From Syntrophaceae bacterium UBA4810 (GTDB lineage Bacteria; Desulfobacterota; Syntrophia; Syntrophales; Smithellaceae): a DNA stretch of 13,326 bases. The translations under genes and the position numbers were made by a program. Below the pieces are notes generated by a model. The model ran no database searches. It was not told the origin of the DNA and worked only from the letters and a program-made list of their open reading frames with translations. The DNA lies in NCBI GenBank assembly GCA_002402545.1, contig DHGA01000007.1, forward strand, positions 1 to 13,326. The letters are read 5' to 3'. Numbering within the stretch: the stretch's first letter is position 1; each line of letters begins with the position of its first letter. This document shows positions 1 to 6,809 of this stretch, piece by piece.

Positions 1-330
1 GTGCGCCTGACCGTCAATGAGGCGCTCACCCGCACCGCGCAGAGAAGAAAAATAAAGCCGGAAGAAATCGACTGGTATCTGCCTCATTATTCCTCGGAAT
101 TTTTCCGCGATAAAATTCACGACGCGATGGCCGAAGTCAATTTTAAAATCCCTTACGAGCGATGGTTTACCAATCTGGCCTACAAAGGCAACACCGGCGC
201 CGCATCGATTTATGTGATGCTGGAGGAACTCTTTCATTCGGATAAACTGAAGGAAGGCCAGAAAATTCTTTGCTACATTCCCGAAAGCGGCAGATTTTCC
301 GTTGCTTATATTCTTTTGACGGTGGTTTAA
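1..330 (+). CDS. Ketoacyl-ACP synthase III (FabH-like), C-terminal part only
   Basis: The frame is open from the first base and ends at TAA 328-330, so the gene starts outside the window and the GTG at position 1 is probably an internal valine. The 109 visible residues match the C-terminal half of thiolase-fold KAS III enzymes, which condense an acyl-CoA starter with malonyl-ACP or a related extender. Two residues of the Cys-His-Asn triad are visible: His29 in WYLPHYSS and Asn64 in YKGNTGAAS. The latter lies in the typical GN(T/I)G(A/S)AS loop. The end, SGRFSVAYILLTVV, is like the final beta-strands of the family. The catalytic Cys would lie upstream. The context HYSS instead of the HQAN of housekeeping FabH suggests a specialised KAS III rather than the main FabH; substrate is unknown. 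No partner lies immediately downstream, and the next gene is about 190 bases away beyond a repeat element. Confidence 0.85.
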   Translation: MRLTVNEALTRTAQRRKIKPEEIDWYLPHYSSEFFRDKIHDAMAEVNFKIPYERWFTNLAYKGNTGAASIYVMLEELFHSDKLKEGQKILCYIPESGRFSVAYILLTVV

Positions 331-367
331 TCGCATACCGCTGTTCGTGTCGCTTCGGCAACCCCAT

Positions 368-436
368 GTCATTACCCGGCACGACCGGGTAATCCAGAAA
401 AACGCTGGATGCCCGATAGGAAAAGTCGGGCATGAC
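368..436. repeat. Cloverleaf-like palindromic repeat (REP/MITE-type)
   Basis: A 69-base intergenic element with nested inverted repeats. The outer arms are GTCAT (368-372) and ATGAC (432-436). Inside them are three hairpins: TTACCCGG/CCGGGTAA (372-379/385-392), TCCAG/CTGGA (393-397/405-409) and GCCCGA/TCGGGC (411-416/426-431). The GTCAT...TCCAG...CTGGAT...ATGAC layout resembles dispersed REP-like elements common in Desulfobacterota and other Proteobacteria. Whether this copy is repeated elsewhere in the genome cannot be seen here; there is no second full copy in the window. It sits between the end of the ketosynthase gene and the next start, so it could also act as a transcript-end structure. 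Confidence 0.75.
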
Positions 437-518
437 AAAAGGTAAAAGAGGTTCGCAAATAACTCTTTTAAAAATTTTTTTAATTGAATAAAATTTACAG
501 GAGGTATATTTTACGGGC

Positions 519-2084
519 ATGCGAATTTTTAAGAATGCCGCTTTTATTTCCTGTGAAGATAAAAACCGCGTCTTCAAATATCTGGTGGAAGATGGCGGGA
601 AAATAGTATTTACCGGCGATGAACTGCCGCCGCAATACACGGCCTGCGAATCAATTGATTTAAATAACAAATGCGTAGTACCCGCTTTCGGCGACACACA
701 TATCCACTTCAGCTCCTTTGCCTATTTCAATTCCGGCCTTGATTGCCGCGATGTAAATGATTTTGAGAAATTGGGCGAACTCATCCGCACCTATATTGCC
801 AATAATAAAAAAGAAAAGGTTATTCTGGCCTTCGGCTGCTCAGCTCACACGGTCAAAGAAAAGAGACTTCCCGAAAGATCCGACCTGGATAAAATCACCG
901 ACCAACCGCTAATGATTGTCAAATACGACGGACACGCTTCCGTGGGCAATTCCGCGCTAATCAATAAAATGCCTGCCGCAATTTTGGCCGATCCTGGCTT
1001 TGATAAAGACACGGGTTGGTTTTATTTAAACGCCTTTTACCAGGCGGTAAACTTTATTACTAAATCCGTCTCTTTGCCCGCTGTTTTTAAAAACCTGCTC
1101 GCGGGCAGCGATTATCTGGCGAGCAAAGGGATTGCTCTGGTGCACACGGTGGAAGGAGTGGGCTTTCCGCTGGATCTGGATGTTGATTTCATGCGCCTGG
1201 CGGCCCGCGGCCTGCCGCAGAGTTACCGTATTTTTTTCCAGACCATGGATGTAAATAAAGTTCTGCGCCGAAAACTTCCGCGCATCGGCGGATGTTTTGC
1301 CAACGCGCTTGACGGCTGTTTCGGCTCCGAAGACGCAGCACTCAAAGAGCCCTATTCTAATAATCACAAAAACCTCGGCACTCTTTTTTACAGCCAGGCA
1401 GAAGTAAATGACTTTGCGATAAAGGCGAACCGTGCGGGCCTGCAGGTTGCCATGCACGCCATTGGGGACGCGGCCATTGAGCAGGCGCTAAACGCGTTTG
1501 ACGCGGCGCTCAACGATTTTCCCCGCGCCGACCACCGCCACATTATCATTCACGCGGATTTAATGAGCACCCAGGCCATCGAAAGAGCCGCCAAGCTCAA
1601 TCTCTGCATCGCTCTGCAAACACCGTTTTTATACTGGCGGCAGGAACCGGTGGAATATCTAGAGAGCATCCTCGGCTCGCGCCTGAAGAATCTCATTCCC
1701 TTAAAAAGCATGCTGAGCGCGGGACTTACGCTTGCCGACGGGTCAGACGCGCCCTGCACACTGCCCGATCCCATCGCCGGAATTTTCGCGGCCTGCAATC
1801 ATCCTAATCCTGATGAATCTATATCCGCGCTCGATGCGCTGCGCCTGCACACGGTAAATTGCGCCCGACTATCCTTTGACGAAAATACGCGCGGGACGCT
1901 TGCGGAAGGGAAACTTGCCGACTTTGTCGTGCTGGATAAAAACCCACTGCAGATGCCTGCACAGAAATTAGATACATTAAAAGTGGCAGACCTTTATTTG
2001 AAAGGCGAAAAATACAACAGCCAAAAAGACAGAGGCCTTACTAATCTTTTATTTGATTCTTTTAGAAACAAATATCCTCAATAG
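519..2084 (+). CDS. Amidohydrolase family 3 (YtcJ-like) metal-dependent hydrolase
   Basis: A 521-residue protein of the amidohydrolase superfamily, which hydrolyses amide or related bonds in a TIM barrel with one or two metals. Visible family features in order: an N-terminal beta-sandwich segment; the metal HxH pair His61 and His63 (GDTHIHF); a conserved block with His313 in MHAIGDAAIEQAL, matching the HAIGDxA block of YtcJ-type proteins; His345 in HIIIHADL; and Asp410 in DGSDAPC, the expected metal-binding or catalytic Asp. The C-terminus (NTRGTLAEGKLADFVVLD, then a short strand) is the usual return to the composite sandwich domain. Length is normal for the family. ATG 519 is preceded by AGGAGGT at 499-505; the spacing of 13 is long, but no better in-frame start is seen. 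The real substrate is unknown; the family is broad. It is likely cytoplasmic, since no signal peptide is seen. Confidence 0.9.
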   Translation: MRIFKNAAFISCEDKNRVFKYLVEDGGKIVFTGDELPPQYTACESIDLNNKCVVPAFGDTHIHFSSFAYFNSGLDCRDVNDFEKLGELIRTYIANNKKEKVILAFGCSAHTVKEKRLPERSDLDKITDQPLMIVKYDGHASVGNSALINKMPAAILADPGFDKDTGWFYLNAFYQAVNFITKSVSLPAVFKNLLAGSDYLASKGIALVHTVEGVGFPLDLDVDFMRLAARGLPQSYRIFFQTMDVNKVLRRKLPRIGGCFANALDGCFGSEDAALKEPYSNNHKNLGTLFYSQAEVNDFAIKANRAGLQVAMHAIGDAAIEQALNAFDAALNDFPRADHRHIIIHADLMSTQAIERAAKLNLCIALQTPFLYWRQEPVEYLESILGSRLKNLIPLKSMLSAGLTLADGSDAPCTLPDPIAGIFAACNHPNPDESISALDALRLHTVNCARLSFDENTRGTLAEGKLADFVVLDKNPLQMPAQKLDTLKVADLYLKGEKYNSQKDRGLTNLLFDSFRNKYPQ

Positions 2085-2100
2085 AAAAGAAGATTTTTGC

Positions 2101-2129
2101 TTGACAGCCGCGGTTATTTATTCTGTACT
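2101..2129 (+). promoter_or_regulatory. Sigma70-like promoter for the acyl-CoA synthetase gene
   Basis: A perfect -35 hexamer TTGACA (2101-2106) is followed after 17 bases by TGTACT (2124-2129), which matches four of six bases of TATAAT. A start would fall near 2136, giving a leader of roughly 37 bases before ATG 2173. This suggests that the synthetase gene is transcribed independently of the amidohydrolase, which ends at 2084. Prediction from sequence only. Confidence 0.6.
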
Positions 2130-2165
2130 CCCGGTCATTATTGACTGAAAGTTCATATCCGGGAG
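2128..2165. promoter_or_regulatory. Inverted repeat overlapping -10 box and Shine-Dalgarno
   Basis: CTCCCGG (2128-2134) and CCGGGAG (2159-2165) are perfect 7-bp inverted arms separated by 24 bases. The left arm overlaps the end of the proposed -10 box, and the right arm contains the GGGAG ribosome-binding site of the gene starting at 2173. In a read-through transcript from upstream, the arms could pair and hide the ribosome-binding site. In a transcript starting near 2136 the left arm is absent. It could instead be a DNA-level operator. Function is inferred. Confidence 0.4.
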
Positions 2166-2172
2166 TTTAACG

Positions 2173-4326
2173 ATGTCTGAAAATCCTCTGCACTTACTGA
2201 TGAATCCCAAATCCGTCGCGGTGGCAGGCGCGAGTAACACGCCCACCAAAATGGGCTCAATACAAGCGCTTTCTCTTTTAAAAGACGGCTACCAGGGAAA
2301 AGTTTATTTTCTGCATCCTAAAGACAAAACAATTTTCGGCATCGGAGCATATCCTTCGCCCCGGGATTTGCCGGAAGTGCCGGATTTGGCATTTCTTGTC
2401 GTTCCTATAAACGCGGCGCTGACGCTGCTGGAAGAATTCGGCCGGATCGGCACGAAAAGAGCGATTGTGGTCACGGCGGGTTTCAAGGAAACAGGTGCAG
2501 AAGGGGCAAATCTGGAAAAGCAGCTAAACGAAGTTGCCGCGCGCTACGGCATTCGTTTTGTGGGCCCGAATTGCCTGGGCATCATCAACAGCCAGATTTG
2601 TCTGAACACGACCGTTTATCCCTTTCCACCCAGTGACGGACTGCTGGGACTGGCCTCGCAAAGCGGCACTTATGTCACACAGATCCTGCCGCTTTCCCGC
2701 AAAAAAGGGATTAAATTCAGCAAGGCCATAAGTCTGGGCAACGAGGCAAATATCGATATCGCGGACGCCTTGGAATATCTGGGAGAAGACGAACAAACCA
2801 AAGCCGTTATTCTTTATATCGAAGGAATCCGCAACGGCAAAAAATTTCTAGAGATCGCTCGCAAAGTGACCAGGCGAAAACCGGTGCTGGCGCAGTATGT
2901 GGGCGGCACAGTTTCCGGCGCGCGCGCGGGCATGAGCCACACCGGCGCCATGGCTGGGCCGGATTTTCTCTACGACGGAATGTTCAAGCAGGCAGGCATC
3001 ATCCGCGTTGGTTCCATTGAAGAACTCTACGATCACGGCTGGACACTGGCCACGCAGCCTATGTTGCGCGGCAACCGCATCGGCGTGATGACGAATTCCG
3101 GCGGGCCCTCGTCTTCCATATCTAACACCTGCGATCTGGTCGGGCTTTCCGTGCCGCGATATTCAGAAAAACTGCAAGAGCAAATCAGGCCTTATCTCCA
3201 GCCGCACGCGGCATCTTCCAATCCTGTTGATCTGACTTTCGACACAAGCATGAAAAACCTTGCCATCACCATTCCGGAAATCATCCTCAAAAGCGGCGAG
3301 GTGGACGCGCTGATTTCGCACGGCATCATGCATTCGGGCTTTCTGCGCGAAATTTATTCGCATGCCGTGGATTTTCTGGGCGACATTTCCTTTGAGCAGT
3401 TTTTGGAAATGGCCGAACCTGTTTTGACAGAAACTTTCGAAATTCCCCGCAAATATAATGTTCCATATCTTATCTCGACTTTCTTCGGTCAGGAAGATTA
3501 CTACACCAAAGGTTTTCAGGAACACAACATCCCGGTTTTTCATTCGCCGGAAAAAGCCGCCCGCGCGATGGGTGCGTTGTATCACTACAGCCTGATAAAA
3601 AAGCGCAAGCCGGGCAAAAAAGTGACACTGCCCAAAATCAGCCCGCGCGCCGTAAATATTCTGAAACAGGCCCGACAAAACAGACAAAAGGCGCTCGATG
3701 AACACACGGCAAAAAGACTGCTGGCTGCCTACGGCGTGCCGGTGACAAAAGAAATTTTGGCGAAATCACTCAGAGAGGCGTTAGCCGCGGCAAGCAAACT
3801 CGGTTATCCGGTAGCGCTTAAAGCCTGCCACTGGGAAATTATGCACAAATCCGGTAAAAGCCTGATTGCTTTAAATATTGAAAACGCCACCTCTCTTAAA
3901 AAAGCGTTTCTGGATATCCGCCGCGCCGCGGGGTTTTTCACGCCGGTTTTGGTGCAGCAGATGCTTTCCGGCGGACGGGAATTTCTGGCGGGTATGACGC
4001 GCTTTGCCGCATTTGGCCCCGGCGTGGTTTTCGGCCTGGGCGGAGTTTTCACCGAAGTTTACCGCGATACAACCATCCGCGTGGCGCCTCTCACCGATGC
4101 GGACGCGCAGGAGATGCTTACCGATATCCGCGGTAAAAAATTACTCGATAATTTCCGGGGCATGCCGGAAGTGGATAAAGAAAAAATGATAAAAATACTT
4201 CAGGCCGTGGGCAACATCGCTTTGCTGCACCCGGAAATAGCGGAAATAGATTTAAACCCGATTATTATTCAAAAGGCGCGGCCGGTTGTTGCCGACGCTT
4301 TGATTGTGCTAAAGAACGGACTATAA
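2173..4326 (+). CDS. Fused acyl-CoA synthetase (NDP-forming), acetate-CoA ligase type
   Basis: A 717-residue protein with the alpha and beta parts of ADP-forming acetyl/acyl-CoA synthetase in one chain. These enzymes interconvert acyl-CoA plus NDP and phosphate with free acid, CoA and NTP, conserving the thioester energy as ATP. Domains in order: a Rossmann CoA-binding domain (about 8-130, starting NPKSVAVAGAS); a succinyl-CoA-ligase-like region with GPNCLG (131-136) and SQSG (162-165); the phosphohistidine region with His256 in GMSHTGAMAG; a second ligase domain to about 460; and an ATP-grasp domain (about 500-717) ending with EIDLNP (691-696). All key residues appear present, and length is normal for fused forms. 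The start ATG 2173 has GGGAG 8 bases upstream. The acid substrate cannot be told from sequence. Cytoplasmic. In a fermentative or syntrophic anaerobe it would yield ATP from acyl-CoA. Confidence 0.93.
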   Translation: MSENPLHLLMNPKSVAVAGASNTPTKMGSIQALSLLKDGYQGKVYFLHPKDKTIFGIGAYPSPRDLPEVPDLAFLVVPINAALTLLEEFGRIGTKRAIVVTAGFKETGAEGANLEKQLNEVAARYGIRFVGPNCLGIINSQICLNTTVYPFPPSDGLLGLASQSGTYVTQILPLSRKKGIKFSKAISLGNEANIDIADALEYLGEDEQTKAVILYIEGIRNGKKFLEIARKVTRRKPVLAQYVGGTVSGARAGMSHTGAMAGPDFLYDGMFKQAGIIRVGSIEELYDHGWTLATQPMLRGNRIGVMTNSGGPSSSISNTCDLVGLSVPRYSEKLQEQIRPYLQPHAASSNPVDLTFDTSMKNLAITIPEIILKSGEVDALISHGIMHSGFLREIYSHAVDFLGDISFEQFLEMAEPVLTETFEIPRKYNVPYLISTFFGQEDYYTKGFQEHNIPVFHSPEKAARAMGALYHYSLIKKRKPGKKVTLPKISPRAVNILKQARQNRQKALDEHTAKRLLAAYGVPVTKEILAKSLREALAAASKLGYPVALKACHWEIMHKSGKSLIALNIENATSLKKAFLDIRRAAGFFTPVLVQQMLSGGREFLAGMTRFAAFGPGVVFGLGGVFTEVYRDTTIRVAPLTDADAQEMLTDIRGKKLLDNFRGMPEVDKEKMIKILQAVGNIALLHPEIAEIDLNPIIIQKARPVVADALIVLKNGL

Positions 4327-4359
4327 GCAGAAATTCAGCCAAACAAAACTATACATTTC

Positions 4360-4405
4360 CATTAAAGGCAATATAACCTTTGATGTAACGCCGCTATAAG
4401 GTTGT
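4360..4405 (+). promoter_or_regulatory. Possible two-state RNA leader of the MaoC-like gene
   Basis: The short leader has two hairpins that compete for the same arm. Hairpin A pairs 4360-4368 (CATTAAAGG) with 4377-4385 (CCTTTGATG), nine pairs including one G-U, loop of eight. Hairpin B pairs 4373-4380 (ATAACCTT) with 4398-4405 (AAGGTTGT), eight pairs including one G-U. Hairpin B would cover the weak ribosome-binding site AAGG (4398-4401) of ATG 4411, while hairpin A leaves it free. This could be a translational switch, but the stems are short and AT-rich and could be chance. Confidence 0.25.
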
Positions 4406-4410
4406 GAATC

Positions 4411-5301
4411 ATGACAGAAGCAATACATTTGCACTACAAAAAGATGCCTTTACTCTTCTTTTTAAAATCCCCACTATATGCGTTTTGGGGTAAATCGAAA
4501 GACTTCAATGGCAAGGAGACTATTCCTCCCATATCTGCGACATTGACTGGCATGGAGATTAACCGAAAACATTTATCTCGGTTCAATAAAATTTGTAATA
4601 TAAAAAACAGCAATGAAATTTCATTAATCTACCCCATAACCTTAGCGTTCCCGTTTTTTCAGAGAATACTCAGCCTGAAACAAGCTCCTTTATCGATGTT
4701 CAAAGTATTAGGCAAATATTTAGAAATCATCCAATACAGAAAAATTGGTATTGATGAAAAATTCGATATTTTTTGTGAAATTTCGGGCCTTAGAATTGTT
4801 TCAAAAGGATTGGAAATAGATCTTTCTGCTGTCATTAAAATCGCAGGAAAAACTGTTTGGACAGCCACGGAAACATTCTTTTATCGAGGATATTTCGGAG
4901 AGCCTGATACAAACATTGAAAAGGCCGCGTTCGAATCCATCCCTGACGCAGGGATAATTACCGTGTGGTTTCTACATAGTGGAAATGGCTTCCGTTTTGC
5001 ACGGATCTCTGGCGATGGAAATGGTATTCACTATTCCAAGCATTATGCACGGCTATTCGGTTTTGAAAGAGATTTTGCACAGCCATTTCTCATTTTGGGA
5101 AACACCATAAAGCATTTAATTAATAATGATAAAAATGGAACTATTTCCCTTGGCGTTGCTTTCATGGGGCAGTTTTATTATGATAGAAATGTTAGTATTA
5201 AAAGTTTAGAAATAAATGGCAGGAACCGATTCGATATATATAGTGATGGAAATGATCATCCCTGCATGAGTGGAATCCTTAATGATCATAAGGCGAAATA
5301 A
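4411..5301 (+). CDS. MaoC-like double hot-dog dehydratase/hydratase family protein
   Basis: A 296-residue protein. The C-terminal half carries a near-complete hydratase-2 (MaoC) signature, FARISGDGNGIHYSKHYAR, with the catalytic-type Asp202 and His207 in place; the usual NPxH proline is replaced by Gly205. MaoC hot-dog proteins hydrate trans-2-enoyl-CoA or dehydrate 3-hydroxyacyl thioesters. The N-terminal half (about 65-160) looks like the degenerate first hot dog: YPITLAFPFF, then SKGLEIDL and GKTVWTATETFFYRG. No signal peptide or membrane helix is evident. The gene is noticeably AT-richer than its neighbours (many AAT, ATA, TTT codons), which suggests a different origin. It lies 84 bases after the acyl-CoA synthetase on the same strand, so co-transcription is possible. 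ATG 4411 has only a weak AAGG ribosome-binding site. Function in acyl-thioester metabolism is inferred; the exact substrate is unknown. Confidence 0.7.
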   Translation: MTEAIHLHYKKMPLLFFLKSPLYAFWGKSKDFNGKETIPPISATLTGMEINRKHLSRFNKICNIKNSNEISLIYPITLAFPFFQRILSLKQAPLSMFKVLGKYLEIIQYRKIGIDEKFDIFCEISGLRIVSKGLEIDLSAVIKIAGKTVWTATETFFYRGYFGEPDTNIEKAAFESIPDAGIITVWFLHSGNGFRFARISGDGNGIHYSKHYARLFGFERDFAQPFLILGNTIKHLINNDKNGTISLGVAFMGQFYYDRNVSIKSLEINGRNRFDIYSDGNDHPCMSGILNDHKAK

Positions 5302-5456
5302 TTACTTTAATTCATTGAACAATAACGCCCTTTAGGAAACGCTGATTACTTTGTTTTCCAATTAATTGCAAAATCGCAACATAACCTGTGGCTTCAACAG
5401 ACAGTAATAAACCGCCGCGGCTGATGCCCGACGTTAACCATACACTATTAAATAAT

Positions 5457-6620
5457 TTATTTTTTCTTCTTCTTAATCAGGTCGCCCAGCGTTCCCATTG
5501 TCTGCGGCGCTTTTCCGATGAAGCTTTTTGTTTCTTCTGTTTCCTGAGCGGCGGCCTTTGTTTCCTCTTCGTTGGCGGCCAGATCCAAAGAAATCTTTTT
5601 GCTGTCCAAATCAATTTTTTCCACGCGCACTTCCACCGGCGCTCCTTCGGCCAGAACATCGCGCGCGTGTTTGATTTTTTTGCCGCGCGCCAGCTTGGAA
5701 ATATGCAAAAGTCCATCAACACCTTCTTCCAGCGTCACAAACGCGCCGAATTCCGTAAGGCGCGAAATCTTGCCTGTGTGCACACTGCCTTCAGGATATT
5801 TGGCAACAGCGTTATTCCACGGATCCTGCAGAGTGTCTTTTACCGATAAACTGATACGATTATTTTCCCAATCCAGATTAAGAATTACAGCTTCGATGTT
5901 ATCGCCGGGCATATAAAGCGATTTGGCGTCTGATCTTCCCCAGGCCATCTCGGATACAGGCAACAAAGCCTGCATGCCGCCGATATCCACAAAAGCGCCG
6001 AAATTCTGCACCGCGGTGACTGTGCCCCTTACTTTCATGCCTTTTTGCAGTGATGTTTTCAGAGCTTCTATTTTTTCCTTCTGGATTTTTTCCAGAAGAG
6101 GCCGCCGCGATAGAACAACCTTGCGCCCTCTTTGAGCGTATTCAGTAACCAGAAATTCTAATTTCTTGCCGATATAGGTTGCGGGGTCATCGATCTTTTT
6201 CAATTCCATCTGCGAATAGGGGCAAAAACCTTCGGAGCTGGCGCTGATTTTTATTACAAACCCGCCTTTGATTTCCTTTTCCACCGTCGCTTCCAGCGGC
6301 ATACGGTTTTTATAAGCGCTGTATAAATAATCATCCGCGCTTTTACGCGAGAGCAATTTGGTGGTAAAAAGTTTTTCGCCGTGGCGCGAATGAAGAAAAT
6401 AAGCGCTGACTACATCGCCTTCCTTAACGGTCAAATTTCCCGCCTCGTCAAGAAGCTCTTTTCTGTCCAGGTAACCTTCGCTTTTCGCCCCCAAATCCAG
6501 AAAAATCCATTCCGGCGTGATATTAACGATGGTCGCCTCGATCTTTTCCCCTACGGAATAAAGCCGCGATTTAAGGTCTGATTCTTCAAGTAACTCGGCA
6601 AAACTCTTCTCTTTTTCCAT
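5457..6620 (-). CDS. Four-domain S1 RNA-binding protein (ribosomal protein S1-like)
   Basis: A 387-residue protein with four consecutive S1 (OB-fold) RNA-binding domains at about 22-90, 106-175, 193-262 and 279-350. Domains 3 and 4 are the most canonical, with VQNFGAFVDIGG and LTEFGAFVTLEEGVDGLLHIS. Domains 1 and 2 are more diverged, as in the ribosome-contacting part of S1. It is shorter than the six-domain S1 of E. coli (about 557 residues) and may be a second S1-type protein rather than the only RpsA. After domain 4 comes an acidic, Glu/Ala/Thr-rich linker, then GTLGDLIKKKKK, a strongly basic tail. The start ATG (6618-6620, minus strand) has GAGGA a few bases upstream. It converges with the MaoC-like gene and diverges from the aminotransferase gene. 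Expected role: mRNA binding in translation or RNA stability. Confidence 0.88.
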   Translation of the reverse strand: MEKEKSFAELLEESDLKSRLYSVGEKIEATIVNITPEWIFLDLGAKSEGYLDRKELLDEAGNLTVKEGDVVSAYFLHSRHGEKLFTTKLLSRKSADDYLYSAYKNRMPLEATVEKEIKGGFVIKISASSEGFCPYSQMELKKIDDPATYIGKKLEFLVTEYAQRGRKVVLSRRPLLEKIQKEKIEALKTSLQKGMKVRGTVTAVQNFGAFVDIGGMQALLPVSEMAWGRSDAKSLYMPGDNIEAVILNLDWENNRISLSVKDTLQDPWNNAVAKYPEGSVHTGKISRLTEFGAFVTLEEGVDGLLHISKLARGKKIKHARDVLAEGAPVEVRVEKIDLDSKKISLDLAANEEETKAAAQETEETKSFIGKAPQTMGTLGDLIKKKKK

Positions 6621-6809
6621 GTATTTTCCTCAAAATTTGTCGATATTCGTAAAAGCGAATGAGCCTGATAGCACGAAAAAAAGAATTTGTCGCCTCTAAA
6701 TTTACGCAGCCAATTATCGTTAATTATTTCAAATAATTAAAAAATAATAGATATTTGAAAAAAAATGTACTATGAAAGAACCAAGAATTTATAAGGAGTT
6801 ACACAATTT
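6621..6809. promoter_or_regulatory. Divergent promoter region with 21-bp AT palindrome
   Basis: This 189-base region separates the divergent S1 and aminotransferase genes and must hold promoters for both. At 6720-6740 it has a perfect odd palindrome: TTAATTATTT, a central C, and AAATAATTAA, with ten paired bases per arm. It is too AT-rich and wrongly placed to be an intrinsic terminator, so an operator or nucleoid-protein site is more likely. A smaller inverted pair ATTCG/CGAAT occurs at 6645-6649/6656-6660 in the S1 leader. The aminotransferase ribosome-binding site is AAGGAG at 6793-6798. No convincing -35/-10 pair was found. Confidence 0.5.

Noticed and set aside
1..3. GTG as a true start codon of the first gene
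   Set aside because: The KAS III family needs about 200 more residues upstream including the catalytic Cys, so the codon is most likely internal.
167..697. Open frame of 176 codons on the minus strand
   Set aside because: It crosses the end of the ketosynthase gene, the palindromic repeat and the start of the amidohydrolase, with no ribosome-binding site or recognisable domain. It is a shadow frame.
3163..3705. Open frame of 180 codons on the minus strand
   Set aside because: Lies fully inside the acyl-CoA synthetase gene, whose domains and active-site residues continue through it.
5302..5456. Terminator or small RNA between the convergent MaoC-like and S1 genes
   Set aside because: Only a GCCGCGGC palindrome and an imperfect GGAAAC/GTTTTCC pairing were seen; the T-rich stretch at about 5457-5475 is the lysine-tail coding sequence of the S1 gene.
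5388..5849. Open frame of 153 codons on the plus strand, antisense to the S1 gene
   Set aside because: The S1 protein has clear domains in this stretch; the plus frame has low complexity (Phe/Arg-rich) and no recognisable start signal.
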